From assembly GCA_902492855.1 (NCBI GenBank), contig CABUMU010000077.1, forward strand, positions 1 to 9,255: a DNA stretch of 9,255 nt, given 5' to 3'. The translations under genes and the position numbers were made by a program. The notes under the pieces were generated by a model that saw only the letters and a program-made list of their open reading frames with translations, had not been told where the DNA came from and ran no database searches. This DNA is from an uncultured Collinsella sp. (GTDB lineage Bacteria; Actinomycetota; Coriobacteriia; Coriobacteriales; Coriobacteriaceae). Below, piece by piece: positions 5,184-9,255 of the stretch (position 1 is its first letter; the number at the start of each line of letters is the position of its first letter).

Positions 5184-6179
5184 TTAAGCTGGCCACCAGA
5201 TACGGGTAAGCGGAAGGATAGAGCGGGTGTCGTCATCGGTCTTGTCATAAATATCGACATAGTGACGTACGAAGGCATCCAGATCGAGTAGTCGCACGGG
5301 AATGTTCGCACGATCGGCCTCGTAGCGTGCCTCTTTCGTAAAGCCGCCCGTAGACACGTACAGACCGCGATCGCCAGCGCGAAGGCCGCCGATAAATGCA
5401 CGAACCGCCGGGGCTCCCATGGCGCCCTTACGATGCTTGACCTCGGCGACAATACGAGGCGATTCCAATCCGAGAGCGTCCGGGGACGCCACTACATCGC
5501 GACCACCATCGGGGCCCTTGGGCATAACGCGAGCGCAGTAGCCCATGGCCTTGAGCAAGCCCGCTACCAAGCGCTCCATATCCTCCCAATCGAGCTGGTT
5601 GACGCGATCCTTAATGAGCTCGATGCCATTGTCATAGGTCGCTGCAAGGGTTTCTTGGTCATTCGTCGCGTCGTTATCATCGATGACGGGATCATTTGAA
5701 GCCACCACCGACTTGTCCCTTGCAGCATTCGTGAGATCGGCCATGACCTCATCGGAGACAGCGAAGATGGTTTGGATGCCGCCAAGCGAATTCTTGGAGG
5801 AAGGCGAGAGCACGTCACGTGGAGCAATTTCACCCCACCTGACGTCCCTCGTGTAGGTCACCCCGTCCATATCGCAGACGGCAATGCAGGGACCGGTAAT
5901 AACGCCAAGATGGTAAAGACGGTTTTCCGGATCGTACATAACAACAGTCGAGCCCGTCGTCATGTCGTGCGCAAAACGGTAGACCTGACCAACGCCTGCC
6001 GCGACTTTGCCTTTGCTGTCACCGGGATGCGCCTGGCTGTATGCCGCCCTAATCTGCTCGCGATTCATAGCGGCAATATCGGCACCATCGAAATCCCAAC
6101 CGATACCAATGACGCCGCACTCGAGCCAACTGGGCGCATATACGCCCCCGCGCCCTGCACGAATCATCCAAGCACCCAA
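5184..6179 (-). CDS. Mrr-type restriction endonuclease with N-terminal reader-like domain
   Basis: This 331-residue cytosolic protein is probably a modification-dependent (type IV) DNA endonuclease. Residues 1-120 resemble the domain starting W-x-x-RAGxGG...GVIGIGW, found at the front of several defence nucleases and thought to recognise modified DNA; I do not name it further. Residues 195-310 are an Mrr-like PD-(D/E)xK domain: DWEDMERLVAGLL (197-209), PDGGRD (D224, D228), the E246-V-K248 catalytic pair, and GLYVSTGGFT (272-281). Many Mrr proteins have QxK where this has ExK. The start is probably TTG (6177-6179): GGCAGG lies 6 nt upstream of it, and the conserved Trp4 would be lost from the ATG at 6165-6167. 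The gene for a small membrane protein follows after 16 bp. Fusion of Mrr to this N-terminal domain is known, but the target cannot be told from sequence. Confidence 0.85.
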   Translation of the reverse strand: MGAWMIRAGRGGVYAPSWLECGVIGIGWDFDGADIAAMNREQIRAAYSQAHPGDSKGKVAAGVGQVYRFAHDMTTGSTVVMYDPENRLYHLGVITGPCIAVCDMDGVTYTRDVRWGEIAPRDVLSPSSKNSLGGIQTIFAVSDEVMADLTNAARDKSVVASNDPVIDDNDATNDQETLAATYDNGIELIKDRVNQLDWEDMERLVAGLLKAMGYCARVMPKGPDGGRDVVASPDALGLESPRIVAEVKHRKGAMGAPAVRAFIGGLRAGDRGLYVSTGGFTKEARYEADRANIPVRLLDLDAFVRHYVDIYDKTDDDTRSILPLTRIWWPA

Positions 6180-6324
6180 ACGAAACCTGCCTTTCTGCCA
6201 TAGCGCAACTCCGTTGTGGCACCACGGCTTATCTCAAAGACCCCAAGCATTGCGCCGACAACTCGCCACAGTACTGACAAATATCCAAGTCACGGTCGAA
6301 CGGAGTATTCATCTGTTATCAACT

Positions 6325-6516
6325 TTAAGATGGCGTGCATAAAGAGCACCACTGCGATAAATGCGATACGCCATCACGGCCAGCACGCATGACGTCATCC
6401 CAAAGCACCTCGCACTCTTTTTCGCTCCATGAATAAACTCGCTGGTACACAGGAACGACGAACTGCATTTTCGCCGTGCCCATAAGGTCGAGCAGATTCG
6501 CCTCGGCTGCCTTCAT
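6325..6516 (-). pseudogene. truncated DUF262 (GmrSD-like, ParB-fold) remnant
   Basis: An intact start (ATG 6514-6516) with a purine-rich AAAAGGGGG upstream opens a frame of only 63 residues. Residues about 8-48 match the front of DUF262 proteins: LLDLM, FVVPVYQRVYSW (Y24, Q25, R26) and LWDDV. DUF262 proteins, such as the GmrS half of the GmrSD restriction system, normally exceed 200 residues. Here the frame ends at TAA (6325-6327). After codon 50 the expected HFIGS-type stretch reappears only in shifted frames (ATC-GC-AGT-GGT-GCT-CTT-TAT-GCA), implying small indels, and homology ends near 6310. The remainder of the gene is missing and is replaced by the Mrr operon's leader. The 6180-6324 stretch shows no gene and probably contains the Mrr operon promoter, which I could not place. 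Confidence 0.75.
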
Positions 6517-6616
6517 TTGCGGTCGCCCCCTTTTCTTGTTTACGTCGTTTGCGGTCAGTCCTCCACTGAGCGGAGGGCGCTAAAGACGAGAGCATCGAAG
6601 CACAGAAGCAAACAGG

Positions 6617-8131
6617 ATGCCCATATCGTTAGATTTTACAACGCTTGTTGCGGACACAATTGAATGTCTGATCGGTTCCGATGGCTCCCCCTATGAGAAG
6701 AGGGTGGACGCCAAGGGTCGCGTACTGAGCAATGAGTGCATTGCGGACAATCTGCCGTTTGAGGAGTTGCCTAAGGGGTGGGCTTGGGCGAGATTGGGCA
6801 ATCTGCTCTCGCTTGTTTCGGACGGTACTCACAAAACGCCTCAGTATACCGAGTCCGGTGTACTGTTTCTTTCGGTGCAAAACGTTTCTGGCGGCTCGTT
6901 TGACTTGACAAAAGTTCGGCACGTCAGTCAAGAAACTCACGAGGAGCTCTGCAAACGTGCAAAGCCAAGTCGTGGAGACATTCTGCTATGTCGCATTGGA
7001 ACCTTGGGCAAACCAATTATTGTTGACGTTGATTATGAATTTAGTATTTTCGTTAGCCTGGGACTGCTTCGCCCGATATTGACAGCCATTGCAAAGTGGA
7101 TATGTTCTTGCATCGACTCTCCCATCGGCTTCGCATGGATTGAATCTGTAAAAGTCGGCGGTGGCACTCACACCTTCAAAATCAATCTCGGGGATATACC
7201 AGACTTTATCCTACCTGTCCCGCCTCTGGCCGAGCAGCGCCGCATCGTCGAGCGCGTGAACGAGCTCATGCCCCTGGTCGAGGAGTACGGGAGGCTCGAT
7301 GACGCTCGCGAGGCGCTGGATGCCGCACTGCCAAGCCGCCTGCGCAAATCCGTGCTGCAGATGGCGGTGCAGGGAAAGCTCGTGCCTCAGGACCCAGCCG
7401 ACGAGCCCGCGAGCGTCCTGCTTGAGCGCATTCGCTGCCAGCGCCGCCAGCTTATCACTGAGAAGAAGATGAAAGTCCCCAGGGGCGGCGAGTCGATCAT
7501 CTTCGCCGGTTCCGATGGCCGCCGCTATGAGAAGAGGGTGGACGCCAGGGGCCGCGAGTCCGAGCCCGTCTGCATCGAGGACGAGATCCCGTTCGAGATA
7601 CCCGAGGGCTGGGAGTGGGCGAGGCTCGAGAGCGTCACCACTTACATCCAGAGGGGCAAGTCGCCGAAGTATTCGACCGTCGAGAAATACCCCGTGATCG
7701 CCCAAAAGTGCAACCAGTGGAGCGGATTCTCCGTGGAAAAGGCGAGGTTCATCGACCCAGCCACCGTATCCAAGTACGCGGATGAGCGGATTCTGAAGGA
7801 TGGTGACCTTCTCTGGAACTCGACCGGCCTCGGCACGTTGGGCAGGATGGCGGTCTATGACTCGGCGAAAAACAGATACGGCTGGGCTGTCGCCGACAGC
7901 CACGTGACGGTGATCAGGACGCGGGAAGATTGGCTTGATCACCGGTTTGCCTTCGCCTATTTCGCGGGGCCGTCAGTCCAGTCTGTAATTGAAGACCAGG
8001 CAAGCGGCAGCACGAAGCAGAAAGAGCTTGCGCAGGAGACGGTCAGAAACTACCTAATCCCAGTTCCGCCCCTCGCCGAGCAGCGTCGCATCGTTTATGA
8101 AGTTGATAGGCTTTTCAAAATACTTGCCTAA
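6617..8131 (+). CDS. hsdS: type I restriction-modification specificity subunit (HsdS), probable silent copy
   Basis: This 504-residue protein is a DNA-recognition subunit that would direct an HsdM/HsdR complex to a bipartite site. Order: short unique N-terminus (1-18), GSDG...YEKRVDA linker (20-35), target-recognition domain 1 (about 45-200), first PPLAEQRRIV box (about 202) with the central coiled coil through LVPQDPADEPASVLLERIR to about 284, a second GSDG...YEKRVDA linker (about 298), recognition domain 2 (about 320-482), and a terminal PPLAEQRRIV box (about 484). Family members usually begin with the coil and LVPQ...SVLLERIR block, which is missing before domain 1, so the 5' end looks truncated. 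ATG 6617 is the only reasonable start (in-frame stop at 6581), yet AGG touches it and no spaced ribosome binding site is seen. No hsdM is upstream. Domain 1 is AT-rich (about 40% GC at 7021-7080) and the coil GC-rich (about 72% at 7221-7280), so the gene is a mosaic. Confidence 0.9.
   Translation: MPISLDFTTLVADTIECLIGSDGSPYEKRVDAKGRVLSNECIADNLPFEELPKGWAWARLGNLLSLVSDGTHKTPQYTESGVLFLSVQNVSGGSFDLTKVRHVSQETHEELCKRAKPSRGDILLCRIGTLGKPIIVDVDYEFSIFVSLGLLRPILTAIAKWICSCIDSPIGFAWIESVKVGGGTHTFKINLGDIPDFILPVPPLAEQRRIVERVNELMPLVEEYGRLDDAREALDAALPSRLRKSVLQMAVQGKLVPQDPADEPASVLLERIRCQRRQLITEKKMKVPRGGESIIFAGSDGRRYEKRVDARGRESEPVCIEDEIPFEIPEGWEWARLESVTTYIQRGKSPKYSTVEKYPVIAQKCNQWSGFSVEKARFIDPATVSKYADERILKDGDLLWNSTGLGTLGRMAVYDSAKNRYGWAVADSHVTVIRTREDWLDHRFAFAYFAGPSVQSVIEDQASGSTKQKELAQETVRNYLIPVPPLAEQRRIVYEVDRLFKILA
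6673..6713 (+). repeat. 41-bp direct repeat, copy 1 (before HsdS domain 1)
   Basis: Matches 7507-7547 at 38 of 41 positions, including a 23-bp identical stretch (6691-6713) and a 13-bp identical stretch (6673-6685). It encodes the GSDG...YEKRVDA linker before each recognition domain. Recombination between the copies would delete 834 bp and swap recognition domain 1 for domain 2. Confidence 0.9.
7219..7251 (+). repeat. candidate inversion repeat, plus-oriented copy
   Basis: This encodes the first PPLAEQRRIV box of hsdS. It matches the reverse complement of 8986-9018 at 28 of 33 positions, ending in 12 identical bases (CCGCATCGTCGA at 7240-7251). A third, direct copy lies at 8066-8094 (26 of 29 positions match). 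Part of the likeness reflects coding conservation, so it is only a candidate crossover site for the neighbouring recombinase. Confidence 0.6.
7507..7547 (+). repeat. 41-bp direct repeat, copy 2 (before HsdS domain 2)
   Basis: Partner of 6673-6713 with three mismatches, all within the five bases between the two identical blocks. It sits at the junction between the central coiled coil and recognition domain 2. The identity at DNA level over third codon positions points to recent gene conversion or domain shuffling rather than protein constraint alone. Confidence 0.9.
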
Positions 8132-8164
8132 CTGTTTTCATGACCTGGTCGAAAGGAAGATGTC

Positions 8165-8959
8165 ATGAAAACGTTCGTACAATACTTGCAGGAAAAGGGT
8201 TATGCGGAAAATACCGTCGAGTCTTATTCTTTTGCTATATGCCAGCTTATCGATAACACTCAGTCTCTAACAAACCAGTCACTTCTTGCGCACAAAGAGT
8301 GGCTGGTTTCCTCGTTTGCACCGAAGACCGCAAACAACCGAATCGGAGCTATCAACGTCTACTTGGATTACATCGCATTCGACGGGATAAGACTTAGGGG
8401 AGTACGAATTCAGCAGAAGCCGTTTCTCGACAATGTCATCAGTAACGAGCAATACGTTCAACTGATCGAAGGCCTGAAGCAAGACGGTGATTGGTTTTGG
8501 TATTTCATTGTTCGCTTTCTTGGGTGTACTGGCGCGCGAGTAAGCGAGTTAAGACAGTTTAAGGTAGAGCACGTAATCGCTGGATATATGGACATCGTTT
8601 CAAAAGGGCAAAAGCTTAGAAGAATTTGGATTCCTGACTCTTTGCGCCAAGAAAGTATTGCATGGAAAGCCGGTTCAATGAACGGTCTTCTATTTCCAGG
8701 CAAAAATGAAAACGCGATCACTTCGCGTGGAATATCCATGGGTTTGAAACGAGCGGCTTTACGCTATGGCGTTGACCAAGACGTCGTTTACCCACATTCG
8801 TTTAGACACCTATTCGCAAAGAACTTCATCGACCGCAACCCAGACATTTCGCTACTTGCCGACCTGATGGGACACGAAAGTATTGAAACGACACGAATTT
8901 ATCTGCGACGCACCGCCGATGAGCAACGCGCCGCAGTTAATAAGGCTATTGATTGGTAA
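8165..8959 (+). CDS. tyrosine recombinase associated with the hsdS locus (XerD/PsrA-like)
   Basis: This 264-residue protein cuts and rejoins DNA through a 3'-phosphotyrosine. Residues 1-85 are the SAM-like core-binding domain (YLQEKGYAENTVESY near 8-21). Residues about 92-264 are the catalytic domain, with R125 (TGARVSELR), a likely K147 in the beta-hairpin (SKGQK), H211 and R214 (PHSFRH), H237 (LMGHES) and nucleophile Y246 (TRIYLRR), so the full R-K-H-R-H/W-Y set appears present. AAGGA lies about 7 nt before ATG 8165. It starts 33 bp after hsdS and its 3' end overlaps the convergent hsdS by 14 bp. Its size and position between opposed hsdS genes match the recombinases that invert type I specificity genes. 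The DNA is AT-rich (about 38% GC at 8221-8280), unlike the left half, suggesting transfer with the locus. A general integron/phage role is less likely. Confidence 0.9.
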   Translation: MKTFVQYLQEKGYAENTVESYSFAICQLIDNTQSLTNQSLLAHKEWLVSSFAPKTANNRIGAINVYLDYIAFDGIRLRGVRIQQKPFLDNVISNEQYVQLIEGLKQDGDWFWYFIVRFLGCTGARVSELRQFKVEHVIAGYMDIVSKGQKLRRIWIPDSLRQESIAWKAGSMNGLLFPGKNENAITSRGISMGLKRAALRYGVDQDVVYPHSFRHLFAKNFIDRNPDISLLADLMGHESIETTRIYLRRTADEQRAAVNKAIDW

Positions 8960-9255
8960 CGAGCGGCTCAAGCATGACGAAGCGGTCGACGATGCGGTGC
9001 TGTTCGGCTAGAGGTGGAATGGGAATCAAGATCTCGGATATCTTAGATACGGCTAATCCTGGCTGCGCTGTAGCAGTTGCATATTGATTCAAATTAAGCG
9101 CACTTAGAAACAAACATGCCCACGCAATATCTGCATTCAGAAAGCAGCGGACTATGACCGCATGCTCCGTCGCATAGAAGTCACCAGATGCTCGTTTGAC
9201 ATTTCCGCAAAGGGCACCTTGGCGTCCGATTATTGGATAATCGCCGCTTGCGTTG
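8946..9255 (-). CDS. hsdS: type I specificity subunit HsdS, C-terminal part (enters from the right edge)
   Basis: An open frame with no start codon in the window runs from the right edge to TAG at 8946-8948, giving 102 residues. It reads as the end of an HsdS recognition domain: DYPIIGRQGALCGNV, then YATEHAVIVR, the QPGLAVSKISEILIPIP stretch typical before the conserved region, PPLAEQHRIVDRF and a short tail. The box PPLAEQxRIV matches both boxes in the plus-strand hsdS. It is convergent with the recombinase and overlaps its last 14 bp. The 5' part, and probably hsdM, lie to the right. I take this as the likely expressed allele, with the plus-strand copy as donor (inference). Confidence 0.85.
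   Translation of the reverse strand, partial: NASGDYPIIGRQGALCGNVKRASGDFYATEHAVIVRCFLNADIAWACLFLSALNLNQYATATAQPGLAVSKISEILIPIPPLAEQHRIVDRFVMLEPLVTNQ
8986..9018 (-). repeat. candidate inversion repeat, minus-oriented copy
   Basis: This is the inverted counterpart of 7219-7251 inside the minus-strand hsdS (28 of 33 positions; 8986-8997 is a 12-bp exact match in inverse orientation). Crossover between the two would invert about 1.75 kb, including recognition domain 2 and the recombinase gene, and join new halves of the two hsdS genes in frame. Confidence 0.6.

Noticed and set aside
6164..6256. Short minus-strand frame whose TGA overlaps the ATG at 6165-6167, suggesting a coupled leader peptide
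   Set aside because: No ribosome binding site or recognisable content, and the nuclease most likely starts at the TTG upstream of that ATG.
5772..6342. Plus-strand open frames opposite and upstream of the Mrr-type gene
   Set aside because: They are shadows of the nuclease frame with no family resemblance or start signals.
6516..6556. TTTGCGGTC repeated at 6516-6524 and 6548-6556, with a similar string near 1777
   Set aside because: Nine- to eleven-base matches are expected by chance in 9 kb. There is no third phased copy or palindrome to support iterons or an attachment site.
6558..6578. Hairpin GTCCTCC/GGAGGGC between the DUF262 remnant and hsdS
   Set aside because: Seven pairs with one G-U and no T-run on either side; it may be incidental and does not terminate anything obvious.
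7211..7942. Minus-strand open frame of 243 residues opposite hsdS
   Set aside because: It is the antisense of the GC-rich conserved region and domain 2 of hsdS; the sense strand carries all family motifs.

Overview
The window is moderately GC-rich bacterial DNA. Gene content and style (a diaminopropionate ammonia-lyase/YgeY cluster with a divergent YheO/DauR-type regulator, acidic Pro/Ala-rich proteins, and a defence cluster with lower-GC patches) suggest an actinobacterial gut anaerobe of the Coriobacteriia, most likely Collinsella-like. That placement is inference from style and memory; no marker gene is present.

Positions 1-2490 are a catabolic unit. On the minus strand, dpaL (diaminopropionate ammonia-lyase, 345-1559) is followed by the 5' end of a ygeY-type M20 hydrolase (1-270, running off the window). 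Divergently on the plus strand is a PAS+HTH regulator of the YheO/DauR family (1837-2490). The shared intergenic region holds two perfect 6-3-6 inverted repeats whose centres are 51 bp apart. They bracket a plausible dpaL promoter, so the regulator and its probable operators are both visible.

Positions 2491-4531 hold an unrecognised acidic single-pass membrane protein (2614-3600) ending at a terminator; a four-copy repeat with an exact 33-bp period (3671-3780) that reads on the minus strand as an 11-residue protein repeat; and, the most notable item, an RNA at 3900-3988 that folds as a compact SAM-I/SAM-IV clan riboswitch. It keeps every core nucleotide I can recall, has P1, P2, P3 and the L2 pseudoknot, and has no P4 or P5. 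Its P1 overlaps the ribosome binding site of a 140-residue protein of unknown function (3998-4420), suggesting translational shut-off by S-adenosylmethionine.

Positions 4476-9255 look like a defence island. A minus-strand pair encodes an Mrr-type restriction endonuclease (5184-6179, probable TTG start) and, 17 bp downstream, a small membrane protein (4532-5167) closed by a strong terminator. Next is a truncated DUF262 (GmrSD-like) remnant (6325-6516). The last section carries two type I specificity genes pointing at each other, hsdS (6617-8131, plus) and the 3' end of another hsdS (8946-9255, minus), with a tyrosine recombinase (8165-8959) between them. This is the layout of invertible, phase-variable type I restriction-modification loci. 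The plus-strand hsdS has no hsdM beside it and a poor ribosome binding site, so it is probably a silent donor. The expressed hsdM-hsdS would lie to the right of the window.
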